Assembly: GCF_052116145.1 (NCBI RefSeq)
Contig: NZ_JBQKLQ010000001.1
Location: forward strand, 124,001 to 188,000
Direction of reading: 5' to 3'
Length of the DNA stretch: 64,000 bases
From: Fundicoccus sp052116145
Lineage (GTDB): Bacteria; Bacillota; Bacilli; Lactobacillales; Aerococcaceae
Under the pieces are notes generated by a model. That model searched no databases. It was given only the letters and a program-made list of their open reading frames with translations, and had not been told where the DNA came from. This document shows, piece by piece, positions 17,508-26,508 of the stretch. Position 1 is the stretch's first letter. Each line of letters opens with the position of its first letter. Made by a program: the position numbers and the translations under genes.

Positions 17508-18776
17508 ATGAAAAAGGTCGTTAAATTTTTCGCACTGTTTGCTTTACTTTTAAATGTTGGAGGTTTCACAGCATCTAAGGTACAAGCTCAAGAAGAGGTT
17601 ACTGTATGGGCTTGGGATCCTGCCTTTAATATTCGCGCGTTAGAAGTTGCTAGAGACATTTACTTAGAGGAGAATCCTGATTTCAATTTATCAATCGTAG
17701 AAAGTGCACAAGATGATATTGTTTCACGATTAAATACATCACTAAGCTCTGGGGTTACTACTGGATTACCAAATATCGTTTTAATTGAAGACTATCGTGC
17801 ACAAAGTTTCTTACAATCATATCCAGATGCCTTCTTCCCAATGACCGATTACTTCAATGTTGATGATTTTGCAGAATATAAAGTTACAGCCACATCACTA
17901 GATGGTGTAAGCTACGGGATACCTTTTGATACTGGTGTAACTGGATTATACGTTCGTGTCGATTTATTAGAAGAAGCTGGCTATACATTAGAAGATGTAA
18001 CTGATATTACTTGGACACAGTTACAAGAAGTGGGTCAAGCGATTTATGAGACAACAGGTGTTAAATTATTATCAATGGACTTAAATGACTTAGGTCTTTT
18101 ACGTGCAATGATAAACGCAAGTGGTGCTTGGTATACTGAAGATGACGGCTTAACACCAAACATTACAAACAATGACGCTTTAAAAGAAGCATTTGTGACC
18201 TTCAAGTCAATGTATGATGCAGATTTAGTAAACGTTCATAATGACTGGGCGCAAATGTTACAAGCTTTTAACTCAGGTATTGTAGCGACAGTTCCACAAG
18301 GTAACTGGATTACACCATCAATCGTAGCAGCTGAAGATCAAGCAGGACAATGGGCAGTTGTGCCATGGCCTAAACAAGACATCGAAGGTTCAGTGAACGC
18401 TTCTAACTTGGGTGGATCATCATTCTACGTATTAAATATTGAAGGTGCAGAAGAAGCAGCAGCCTTTATTGGAGCAACAGTAGGTGGAAATGAAACATTC
18501 TATCGTACTATCATGAATGAAATTGGCGCATTAGGCACTTACTTACCATTATTAGAATCAGATGCTTACGAAACTGAAGTAGAATTCTTTGGTGGTCAAC
18601 ATATCTATGCTGATTTTGCTGAATGGTCAGGAGAAATCCCTTCAACTAACTATGGTTCACATACTTACGCAATTGAAGATATCATGAAAAATGCGTTACA
18701 ACAATACTTATCTGGCGGAGACATCGATGAAGTGTTCGAAGCAGCCCAACAACAAGCTGAAAATCAACTACAATAA
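17508..18776 (+). CDS. Sugar ABC transporter substrate-binding protein
   Basis: 422 residues of the family 1 extracellular sugar-binding proteins. ATG 17508 is chosen because GAAAGGA precedes it; earlier in-frame starts lack a site and would spoil the signal peptide. The signal peptide ends ASKVQA before QEEVTVWAWD, a signal peptidase I pattern. There is no lipobox Cys, although most Gram-positive binding proteins are lipoproteins. The mature part begins with the common TVWAWDPAFNI. It delivers an oligosaccharide to the two permeases that follow. A fucosidase relic downstream suggests a host glycan or galactoside ligand, but this is not provable here. Confidence 0.88.
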   Translation: MKKVVKFFALFALLLNVGGFTASKVQAQEEVTVWAWDPAFNIRALEVARDIYLEENPDFNLSIVESAQDDIVSRLNTSLSSGVTTGLPNIVLIEDYRAQSFLQSYPDAFFPMTDYFNVDDFAEYKVTATSLDGVSYGIPFDTGVTGLYVRVDLLEEAGYTLEDVTDITWTQLQEVGQAIYETTGVKLLSMDLNDLGLLRAMINASGAWYTEDDGLTPNITNNDALKEAFVTFKSMYDADLVNVHNDWAQMLQAFNSGIVATVPQGNWITPSIVAAEDQAGQWAVVPWPKQDIEGSVNASNLGGSSFYVLNIEGAEEAAAFIGATVGGNETFYRTIMNEIGALGTYLPLLESDAYETEVEFFGGQHIYADFAEWSGEIPSTNYGSHTYAIEDIMKNALQQYLSGGDIDEVFEAAQQQAENQLQ

Positions 18777-18808
18777 TTTATCAGTTTAGTTAGAAGTTTA
18801 CATTGATT

Positions 18809-18857
18809 GTAACCAAATATTTCTGGACGGGACTATTCTTCAGTGATATTTGGTTAC
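18809..18857 (+). promoter_or_regulatory. Intercistronic stem-loop between binding protein and permease genes
   Basis: GTAACCAAATAT and ATATTTGGTTAC pair perfectly (12 bp, 25-base loop), followed by TTTCTTTATTT. Such hairpins commonly protect or partly terminate the upstream message, so that binding protein is made in excess over permease. Confidence 0.65.
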
Positions 18858-18887
18858 TTTCTTTATTTAAAAAAGGGGGCATTTACA

Positions 18888-19766
18888 ATGCACATGACTA
18901 ACACGAGAAGAAACAAAGTGATGGGCTTACTATTTATTTCTATTCCCACTCTGTTAATTATATTATTCTATTTCTATCCAATGGTTCGTTCATTCTTGCT
19001 TTCAATGCAAAGTGGGATGGGGGTCAATTTAAACTGGGTGGGAATTGCCAATTATCGTCGTCTACTGGCAGATCCAGTATTTAAGCAAGCTTTTAGTAAC
19101 ACGCTAATTTTCTTGATTTTTCAAGTACCAATCATGGTGATACTTGCAATGTTCTTTGCAGTACTACTAAATCAGAAAACCATAAAATTACGAGGCTTAT
19201 TTAGAACAATCGTTTACTTACCGTCGGTAACTTCTTTAGTTGCCTATTCACTAGTTTTTAAATACTTGTTCTCTAATACTGGTATTATCAATCAGTTCCT
19301 ATTGTCCTTATCAATTATTGATGCACCAATTTTATGGTTATCCGATCCAGTATTAGCCAAAGTCGTGATAATTATTGCGATTACTTGGCGTTGGACAGGT
19401 TATAATATGATTTTCTTTTTATCAGCATTGCAGAATATTGATCCAGGAATTTATGAGGCAGCTGATATTGATGGAGCGAATAAAGTCGATCAATTCTTCA
19501 AGATTACAGCTCCATTATTGAAACCTGTTATTCTTTTTACAACAGTGACTTCAACCATTGGAACTTTACAGCTATTTGACGAGACAATGAACATTACACA
19601 GGGTGGTCCAGGAAATGCCACTTTAACCGTTTCGCAGTATATTTATGATTTGAGTTTCAAATATACACCAGACTTCGGTTATGCATCCGCAGTGTCCTTT
19701 GTCATTGCAGTTGTCATTATTGTTCTTTCAGCGCTTCAAATGAAAGTGGGGAATCGAAATGACTAA
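18888..19766 (+). CDS. Sugar ABC transporter permease (MalF/UgpA type)
   Basis: 292 residues with six predicted membrane helices, starting VMGLLFISIPTLLIILFYFY. The EAA loop that contacts the ATPase reads YEAADIDGANKVDQFFKITA, close to consensus. ATG 18888 follows AAGGGGG; the longer upstream start runs back into the stem-loop. It pairs with the next permease, which overlaps it by 8 bases. Confidence 0.92.
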   Translation: MHMTNTRRNKVMGLLFISIPTLLIILFYFYPMVRSFLLSMQSGMGVNLNWVGIANYRRLLADPVFKQAFSNTLIFLIFQVPIMVILAMFFAVLLNQKTIKLRGLFRTIVYLPSVTSLVAYSLVFKYLFSNTGIINQFLLSLSIIDAPILWLSDPVLAKVVIIIAITWRWTGYNMIFFLSALQNIDPGIYEAADIDGANKVDQFFKITAPLLKPVILFTTVTSTIGTLQLFDETMNITQGGPGNATLTVSQYIYDLSFKYTPDFGYASAVSFVIAVVIIVLSALQMKVGNRND

Positions 19767-20586
19767 AAAATCCAATAAAGTATTAACGTATCTATTCTTA
19801 ATTATGATGTCGATCATCTTTGCTTTTCCATTCTACTTTTTAATTGTAAGTGCGACTAACACAAGTGTCGATGTGACTAGTGGGCGCATGATGCCAGGAT
19901 CAGCCATTTTAGATAACTGGAAAGCATTGGCAGAGCGTACTGATTTGTTAAATGCCTTTAAAAATTCAACAATTATTGCCTTTGGACAAACGACTCTCGC
20001 ATTATTAATCGGTTCTATGGCAGGTTATGGTTTTGAAATTTATCGTACGAAAACCACAGACTTTATATTCAATTTCTTGTTAACATCCATGATGATTCCA
20101 TTTGCAGCGATTATTATACCTTTATTCCAATTATTTGGTGTATTCAGTAGTGTCACTCCTTCTATTGGGATAAACTCATATGTCTCAGCATTTCTCCCGT
20201 ACATTTCTACTGCCTTTCTAATATTCTTTTTCCGCCAAAACACCAAAATGTTTTCGCGTGAGTTATTGGAGGCCGGAAGAATTGATGGCTTAAGCGAATT
20301 TGGCTTATTCCTTCGAATTTATATGCCAACAATGAAAAACTCTTTTGCTGCCGCAGCTATTATTACCTTTATGAACAGTTGGAATAATTACTTGTGGCCA
20401 TTGGTTACATTGCTGTCTCCGGATAAGCAAACGGTCCCATTGTTGCTGTCGAATTTAGGTTCAAGTTATGCACCAGATTACGGTATGATGATGTTAGCCA
20501 TCTTAATTTCAATGGTTCCGACACTAGTTATTTTCTTCATGCTACAGAAATACTTCGTAGCAGGTATGCTAGGATCGGTTAAATAA
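19759..20586 (+). CDS. Sugar ABC transporter permease (MalG/UgpE type)
   Basis: 275 residues, six predicted helices, with the EAA loop LLEAGRIDGLSEFGLFLRIY. The C-terminal ending (LQKYFVAGMLGSVK) is typical of this partner. No ATPase gene follows, so the importer must use an MsmX/MsmK-type shared ATPase from elsewhere. Confidence 0.92.
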   Translation: MTKKSNKVLTYLFLIMMSIIFAFPFYFLIVSATNTSVDVTSGRMMPGSAILDNWKALAERTDLLNAFKNSTIIAFGQTTLALLIGSMAGYGFEIYRTKTTDFIFNFLLTSMMIPFAAIIIPLFQLFGVFSSVTPSIGINSYVSAFLPYISTAFLIFFFRQNTKMFSRELLEAGRIDGLSEFGLFLRIYMPTMKNSFAAAAIITFMNSWNNYLWPLVTLLSPDKQTVPLLLSNLGSSYAPDYGMMMLAILISMVPTLVIFFMLQKYFVAGMLGSVK

Positions 20587-20596
20587 TTTCTAACTA

Positions 20597-20645
20597 TAGC
20601 TTATTTGATGTTTAGATTGTTAAACATCAAATAGCTTTTTTCAAT
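20597..20645 (+). terminator. Terminator after the first ABC importer
   Basis: ATTTGATGTTTA, short loop, TAAACATCAAAT, then AGCTTTTTT. Strong stem; it separates the importer from the decayed fucosidase. Confidence 0.8.
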
Positions 20646-20785
20646 ATATAAAATCATTCAATGTCAACAATCGCCTAGGCCTGTCTTACGCTGAGGCAGT
20701 TGCAGTTGATTGAGAAAGTAAGATCGAAGAAGGAATACAAGTTAAAAGTGGGATTCCTTTTGACAGACAGTAGAGGTGCGTGTTA

Positions 20786-22210
20786 ATGACTATCCATACA
20801 GCAGCGAATGTAAAACCAAGAAGTCATCAGCTTAAGTGGCAGGGCTTAGAATTTTATGGCTTCATTCATTTCGGTATTAATACTATGACAAACAGTGAAT
20901 GGGGAAAGGGACATGAGGATTTAAGCGGCTTTAATCCGGAGAGTTTAGATACTAAGTAGTGGATAAACCCATTGAAATCAGCAGGGATGAAAGGCGCAAT
21001 TTTAACGTGTAAGCATCATGATGACTGTTGCTTATGACCTAGTAAATACACAAAGCATTCAATTGCAGCCACACCGTGGAAAAATGGGCAAGGTGATATT
21101 GTAAAAGAATTTTACGGCGCATGTAAAGATTAGGATATGAAATTTGGTTTGATTTATCAACTTGGGATGTGACAGAAGGAACGTATGGTTTTGGAAAGAA
21201 TATGATGATTTCTTCGTTGCCCAACTAGAAGAATAATTAACTCAATACAAAGAGCTGTTTGAAGTGTGATTTGATGGCGCAAATGGAGAAGGGCCAAATG
21301 GTAAACGTCAATATTATGATTGAGAACGTTATTATGCAACGATTCGTCATTTTCAATCAGAGACTGTAATTGCTATATGTGGTCCAGATGTTAGATGGAT
21401 TGGTAATGAGGGAGGACATATTCGAGAAAATGAATGGAGTGTTGTCCCAGAAAGGCTTAGGGATGCGGAAAAAATAGCAGAAATATCGCAACAATCAGCT
21501 GATGATCCATTTATTATGAATTTAAAGTCGACTAATCAGGATTTAGGAAGTCGAGAAACGCTATCGACTTATAAAGGGAATTTGATTTGGTATCCAGCGG
21601 AAGTGGATGTTTCTATTCGTCCAGGATGGTTTTATCATCCAGAAGAAAATAGTGCTGTTAAACCAGCTGACGAACTATTTGAACTATATAAGCAAGCAGT
21701 TGGCGGAAATGCTACTTTACTATTAAATATACCACCTAATCGTGATGGCTTAATTGATCCGATTGACGTGGCAACATTAAAAGAACTGGAGGCTAAACTG
21801 AAGAAAATTGGATGATGTCAATCTGTTAGACGGAGCTGGAATGGCTGATTCTTCAATAAAAACAAACGGTCGATATAAATTTACTGATGGATTCTTCGTT
21901 AGATTCGGTCTACTGGAGTCCAGAAGAAACTGATGTTCAATCTTGGCTTGAAATTACATTTGAACAGGAAAAATGCTCAATACGATTATACTTGGCGAAG
22001 CCATTCAACAAGGACAACATCTTGAAATGATAGAAATCAATGGGCTAATTCATGGTGACTGGAAAATAAATAACAAAAGTTGGTTCAAACGGTTATAAAA
22101 AGATTATCGCGATCGGAAATAGGACCTTAACTGAAATTAAATTCAAGTTTAGTCAGTTTAGAAAGCAAGTCACTGTTAATCATATAAAATTACTGAATAT
22201 TGATAATTAA
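20786..22210 (+). pseudogene. Alpha-L-fucosidase (GH29), decayed
   Basis: Begins normally at ATG 20786 (WQGLEFYGFIHFGINTMTNSEW). The family core can be followed with gaps: LTCKHHDD, then FEV(stop)FDGANGEGP, CGPDVRWIGNEGG and GNATLLLNIPPNRDGL near 21700-21760. In-frame stops lie at 20957, 21035, 21131, 21234, 21267 and 21321. There are also at least two frameshifts between 21140 and 21200. An intact 100-residue piece survives at 21516-21815. After it, shifted fragments to about 22210 (TIILGEAIQQGQHLEMIEIN) match the C-terminal carbohydrate-binding part of GH29 proteins. Three stops replace expected Trp codons. The intact ancestor would have removed fucose from glycans imported or met by the cell. 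Confidence 0.85.
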
Positions 22211-22369
22211 CAGTGTAATCAAGCACGAAGAGACTACATGAAGCAAATCATTTGTTCGGTCGAATTTGTTAGTTATGTACTACTAAACTTTGAAGATTGC
22301 AAAGACATAACAACTCTGACGGAATAGATGAAGATTTATTTTGGGTCATTCTTCTGACTGAATATTTAC
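22211..22369. other. Decayed DNA between two glycosidase relics
   Basis: About 160 bases with short open pieces in all frames. No start, site or recognised motif; probably part of the same decayed cluster. Confidence 0.4.
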
Positions 22370-22830
22370 AACATTATCTATTTGTTTTGCAGGAGTAGAG
22401 GATGTAGCAGACCATCATGTCATTTGAGTGACCACCGGGCAGATTGTACTCAACTTGATTAGAATCATAAGAAAAACCAGAAAGTATTAAAGGGCGTTGG
22501 TCATTAAATCAACGGTTTAACGGCGAAAGATGCATTAGTTATTCAAACCATTTCTCAAAACGTTACATTTGAAGCCAAGCAAGGCTATCGTGTGTCCTTT
22601 ACGTATGAAGCGAGTTTGGATGATACCTAGCCTTCTTTAATTAGAGAGGGGGCTTATGATGCGCACTGTGACTGAAAGTATGTCACTCTTAAAAAGACTT
22701 GGAAGAATAACGAAACGGCAATGCTAGTTTCCTTTGATGTGACTGGATCGACACCGGGTCAAAGGTGGATAAGAATTTATTTGGACAGACGAACTAAAAT
22801 TCTTTGCTTATAACGGTAGATAATTCGCCA
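22370..22830 (+). pseudogene. Relic of a large glycosidase tail, possibly GH101 endo-alpha-N-acetylgalactosaminidase
   Basis: Short fragments in shifting frames read HLSDHRADCTQLD, KGRWSLNQRF, then NVTFEAKQGYRVSFTYEASL and VSFDVTGSTPGQRWIRIY. The last pieces look like the late beta-sandwich domains of GH101-type enzymes (pattern V.FEAG..YRVSF.YE ... F.VTG...G.TWIGIY). Frames are broken by stops and shifts, and no catalytic domain is left. The family call comes from memory of the domain pattern and is tentative; another multidomain glycosidase is possible. Confidence 0.4.
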
Positions 22831-22938
22831 CAAACCGATAATTAATAAAGGAAAAAAGAAGCCTGTCTATGCCGTGGCATGTACATGCTTCCTTTGTTAT
22901 TTCAGTTAAAAATGTAACTAGTAGGTCTAACATCGTGA

Positions 22939-23982
22939 TTAAAATGACAAATGATAGCAAGTTGTGCTTTCAAAGGTATCCCCTTTTTCTAAAAGAATTG
23001 AACCAAATTGCGGGCGATTAATTGCATCTGGGGCAGCCTGAGTTTCAATGGTAATTCCAGCATATGGGGTGATAGCATGACCCCAAACTTTGGTATCTAC
23101 AGGCACAGCACTATGTGTATAAATGACAATGACAGGTCGATCAGTATTAACAACGATTGAACGTTGATTATCAGGGTGAAGCAATCTCATTGCGTAGGCT
23201 GAATCCTTGTCTAAAACAAAGGGATGGTCAAAGCCATCAACTATTTTGAATTGTGGATGCTCACTAGTAAATAAATCCCCAAATACGGTGGGGGTTCTCA
23301 AATCGAAAGGTGTATTTTCAACACTTTCAATCTCACCCGTTGGAATGGCATCTTCTTTGATAGGTAAAAATTTCGATGCTTTAACATCCAGAATATGATT
23401 TTTAATGGACGCATGCTCGCTACCATTTAGGTTGAAGTAGACATGGTTCGTTGGATTAAAAATTGTCATGTCATCACTCTTTGCAAAGTAGTTAATCGTC
23501 CAGTTATTATCGTTATCAAATGTATGAGTCACACGGTTATGAATCGTTGCAGGGAAGCCACTGGTTCCGTCTTGTTCAGTGTATTTAAATATAACACTGA
23601 CTTGATTATCGCCCTCGACCACGTCATAAGCCCATTTTTGAATGTCATATCCATCTTGACCACCATGTAAATGATGATCATTATTATTAATATTTAACTC
23701 ATGGACTTTGTCTTTTAAACGGAATGTACCGTTTTTTATCCGACCAGCAATCCTACCGATTGTAGCGCCATAATAGTAGGTGCGAGCAACAAGTGCATGT
23801 TCGGCATTATCGTAACCTAAGATAATGTCATCTAATTGACCAGTATCAGTTGGTACTTGCCAACGATTTATGCGTGCGCCTAAATCCGAAAAACTAACAA
23901 TAACTCCGTGTTTATTCTCAATAAATATTTCATCAAATGCTTGGTCATCTAATTGACCAAAAGGCTTAATATATACTTTCAT
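22939..23982 (-). CDS. galM: Aldose 1-epimerase
   Basis: 347 residues. It interconverts alpha and beta anomers of galactose before phosphorylation by GalK. Visible: GATIGRIAGRIKNGTF, LNINNNDHHLHGG, NPTNHVYFNLNG with the catalytic His, and the catalytic Glu in TIETQAAPDAINRPQF. The second ATG (23982) is taken as start because AAAAAGGAGC lies just before it. Divergent from galK, so the two share a control region. Confidence 0.93.
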   Translation of the reverse strand: MKVYIKPFGQLDDQAFDEIFIENKHGVIVSFSDLGARINRWQVPTDTGQLDDIILGYDNAEHALVARTYYYGATIGRIAGRIKNGTFRLKDKVHELNINNNDHHLHGGQDGYDIQKWAYDVVEGDNQVSVIFKYTEQDGTSGFPATIHNRVTHTFDNDNNWTINYFAKSDDMTIFNPTNHVYFNLNGSEHASIKNHILDVKASKFLPIKEDAIPTGEIESVENTPFDLRTPTVFGDLFTSEHPQFKIVDGFDHPFVLDKDSAYAMRLLHPDNQRSIVVNTDRPVIVIYTHSAVPVDTKVWGHAITPYAGITIETQAAPDAINRPQFGSILLEKGDTFESTTCYHLSF

Positions 23983-24052
23983 AAAATGCTCCTTTTTCAT
24001 TAAATTTCAATGCTAGAACCTTTTATCGGTTGCTAACAAGACAAGAATATTA

Positions 24053-24067
24053 TACCATATTATGGTA
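24053..24067. promoter_or_regulatory. Palindrome in the galM-galK control region
   Basis: TACCAT ATT ATGGTA lies midway between the divergent genes and overlaps TATTAT-like -10 candidates. It could be an operator; no regulator is identified for it. Confidence 0.35.
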
Positions 24068-24122
24068 AGGCTTTCATGAATAAGGATTATAAAAAATGTA
24101 ACAGCAGAGGAGAAATGTACGA

Positions 24123-25298
24123 ATGAATTCAATTGTTGCAATGCTAACAGACAAATATAAAGAAATTTTTTCAACAGATAAAGAGCTAAGAGCATTTTTT
24201 TCACCAGGTCGTGTGAATTTAATTGGTGAACATACCGATTATAATGGTGGGCATGTGTTCCCAAGTTCCATTACTCAAGGTACTTATGGGATTGCTAAAA
24301 AGCGTGAAGATCGTGAGATTCACTGTTATTCAATGAACTTTGAAGAAGGTGGCGTGATTGTTTTTAACTTAGACGACTTGTCATTTGTTGAGTCAGACAG
24401 TTGGGCAAATTTTGTTAAAGGCATGCTGAATTATTTAATTGAAGCAGGTCATCAAATTGATACGGGCTTTAACGTGCTAATTTACGGGAATATCCCCAAC
24501 GGTGCAGGACTGTCTTCATCTGCTTCTTTGGAATTATTAATCGGAGTGCTCGCAGAAAAATTGTATAATTTGACTTTAGAAAGATTAGATTTAATCAAAA
24601 TAGGACAGAAAACAGAGAACCAATTTATGGGAGTCAATTCAGGGATTATGGATCAATTTGCGATTGGTATGGGTAGTAAAGATATGGCGATTTTCTTGAA
24701 TACCAATACATTAGATTACGACTTAGTACCTGCTGAATTTGGTGATAATGTCATTTTGATTATGAATACGAATAAGCGAAGAGAATTAGCAGATTCTAAA
24801 TATAATCAAAGACGCAGTGAGTGTGAAGAAGCACTCAGACGCTTGCAGACAGAATTACCAATCAATAGTCTAGGCGAATTGACTGAAGAGAGCTTTGAAG
24901 CTAACCGCTCTTTAATTAATGATGAGGTATTAGAACGCCGGGCTAAGCATGCTGTTTACGAAAATGTCCGAACCTTATTGGCCAAAGACGTGCTAACTAA
25001 AGGCAAGCTCAAAGAGTTTGGTGAATTGCTGAATCAATCACATATTAGCTTACGAGATGATTACGAAGTTACTGGGCTTGAACTAGATACATTGGTCGAA
25101 GCTGCTTGGCAACAAGCAGGCGTACTTGGTGCGAGAATGACAGGTGCTGGAATGGGTGGTTGTGCGATTGCTCTCGTAAATTCAGAAAAAGTTGAAGAAG
25201 TGAAGGCAGCTGTTCAATCGGCCTATAAGGAAAAAATAGGATATGCTGCGGATTTTTATGTCGCACAAATTGGTGATGGAGCAAAAGAATTAGTTTAG
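24123..25298 (+). CDS. galK: Galactokinase
   Basis: 391 residues of the GHMP kinase family. It phosphorylates alpha-D-galactose at C1 using ATP. The galactokinase signature FFSPGRVNLIGEHTDYNGG is at about 26-44. The ATP loop is PNGAGLSSSASLELL near 126, the catalytic Asp region is NSGIMDQFAIGMG, and the third GHMP motif is MTGAGMGGCAIAL near 340. It precedes a strong terminator. With galM and the two galT genes it gives all Leloir steps except galE. Confidence 0.95.
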   Translation: MNSIVAMLTDKYKEIFSTDKELRAFFSPGRVNLIGEHTDYNGGHVFPSSITQGTYGIAKKREDREIHCYSMNFEEGGVIVFNLDDLSFVESDSWANFVKGMLNYLIEAGHQIDTGFNVLIYGNIPNGAGLSSSASLELLIGVLAEKLYNLTLERLDLIKIGQKTENQFMGVNSGIMDQFAIGMGSKDMAIFLNTNTLDYDLVPAEFGDNVILIMNTNKRRELADSKYNQRRSECEEALRRLQTELPINSLGELTEESFEANRSLINDEVLERRAKHAVYENVRTLLAKDVLTKGKLKEFGELLNQSHISLRDDYEVTGLELDTLVEAAWQQAGVLGARMTGAGMGGCAIALVNSEKVEEVKAAVQSAYKEKIGYAADFYVAQIGDGAKELV

Positions 25299-25318
25299 AT
25301 TTCAAGCCATCATATATT

Positions 25319-25380
25319 AAAAGAGCCTTGAGGGGTTGACTACAGACATTAGTCAATCTCAAGGCTCTTATTTTATTTTT
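25319..25380. terminator. Bidirectional terminator between galK and the MaoC gene
   Basis: AAAAGAGCCTTGAG pairs with CTCAAGGCTCTT, with an inner stem TTGACTA/TAGTCAA, then TTATTTTATTTTTT. The minus-strand gene ends inside it. Confidence 0.85.
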
Positions 25381-25816
25381 TAAAGGCCAATACTCTGGCG
25401 TTTGTAACTTGGCGAATATCGCCATGTTGGTTCTTCGTGATTGTTTCGTATGAGACAATGCCCTGTTGGGGTTTCGATTTTGAGGGTTTTATATCGGTGA
25501 TTGTAATGGTAACTGACAAAAGATCACCAGCCCGAGTAGGGCTAGGCCATTTTAGGTCGACGCCTGCACCAATTAAGCCATCCGCTAAGGGGAGGAAAAG
25601 GACTGTTAATCTCATACTAACTGCAGCCGTTAACCAACCACTTCCAGCTAGGCCTTGAAAAAACGTTTCTTTTGCTTCTTCTACCTCTAAATGAAAAACT
25701 TGTGGGTCATACTGTTTAGCAAATGAAATAATCTCCTCTTCAGTTATTTCATAGTCTTGACTACTTTCAAAAACATCTCCGACGGTTAAATCATCTAAAT
25801 ATAATTTTGCATTCAA
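25373..25816 (-). CDS. MaoC-like (R)-hydratase / dehydratase
   Basis: About 147 residues with a hot-dog fold. The family motif YDPQVFHLEVEEAK supplies the Asp and His of the hydratase site, and WPSPTRAGDLLSV is also typical. These proteins hydrate or dehydrate enoyl thioesters; the actual substrate is unknown. I place the start at TTG 25816 because AAAGGAG lies 8 bases before it; an upstream ATG at 25837 has no site. Stands alone on the minus strand. Confidence 0.75.
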   Translation of the reverse strand: MNAKLYLDDLTVGDVFESSQDYEITEEEIISFAKQYDPQVFHLEVEEAKETFFQGLAGSGWLTAAVSMRLTVLFLPLADGLIGAGVDLKWPSPTRAGDLLSVTITITDIKPSKSKPQQGIVSYETITKNQHGDIRQVTNARVLAFKK

Positions 25817-25914
25817 TTTGTTGACTCCTTTATTCATGATGTTAGCGTTATCTTAATCAATTGCGTTATTCTTCGCAAGCTTTCTGCTTTTTAGGGTCAG
25901 TTTTTAATATGGAA

Positions 25915-25936
25915 GTTACCGGTAACATGGTATAAT
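25915..25936 (+). promoter_or_regulatory. Operator-promoter of the GNAT-pfkA-lacI operon
   Basis: A perfect 12-bp palindrome GTTACCGGTAAC (25915-25926) directly abuts an extended -10 (TGGTATAAT, hexamer 25931-25936). Its form is that of a LacI-family operator. A near copy lies before malE at 29990-30001, and a LacI regulator ends this operon. Confidence 0.65.
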
Positions 25937-25956
25937 AAGGCTATGGAGGATTAACT

Positions 25957-26508
25957 ATGGATATAAAATTAATTAGCCAAGAGAGGGCTGAAGATTTAAA
26001 TATGCCAAATGAAGCTTTTGAGTTGTTTGGTAAGTTGAATGTTCAGCGATTAGATCAACAATGGGACTATTCTATTCATTACTTTGAAGAAAGTAGATGG
26101 GATGTTTTTCCTGATGAGTCCTATGATTGGCAGCAAGTAATGGCTCAAGGCTTTGCCTTGGGGGCGTATGTTGATGAGCGATTGCTTGGCTTAGCAATCT
26201 TCCAAGATGATTGGAAAAAATTCATGTACTTGCATGATTTAAAAGTGACGCAAGCCTACCGTAATAATGGTGTGGCTGCTGAACTAATTAAAAAAGGTCA
26301 TGAGTTAGCCTTAGAAAGAGGTTACCGTGGCATCTACACGATAGGCCAAGATAATAATCTTGCGGCTTGTCGCTTTTATTTAAAACAAGGCTTTTTGATT
26401 GGTGGCTTTAATGACTGGGATTACCGTTATACTCAACAAGCCAATAAAGCGGATATTTATTTTTATTTGGATCAAGCAGCAACAAAGCCAAAGGAGCGGA
26501 CAGTATGA
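25957..26508 (+). CDS. GNAT-family N-acetyltransferase
   Basis: 183 residues. The acetyl-CoA-binding region is DLKVTQAYRNNGVAAELIKKG (about 102-122), and the final helix region reads NNLAACRFYLKQGF. It acetylates an unknown amine. GGAGG and a start ATG are well placed, and its stop overlaps the next start (ATGA). First gene of the operon that ends in the LacI regulator. Confidence 0.85.
   Translation: MDIKLISQERAEDLNMPNEAFELFGKLNVQRLDQQWDYSIHYFEESRWDVFPDESYDWQQVMAQGFALGAYVDERLLGLAIFQDDWKKFMYLHDLKVTQAYRNNGVAAELIKKGHELALERGYRGIYTIGQDNNLAACRFYLKQGFLIGGFNDWDYRYTQQANKADIYFYLDQAATKPKERTV

Noticed and set aside
20957..21323. TGA at three expected Trp positions, as in organisms that read TGA as Trp
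   Set aside because: TAG and TAA stops and frameshifts occur in the same gene, and all other genes in the window use TGG for Trp and end normally. It is decay, not another code.
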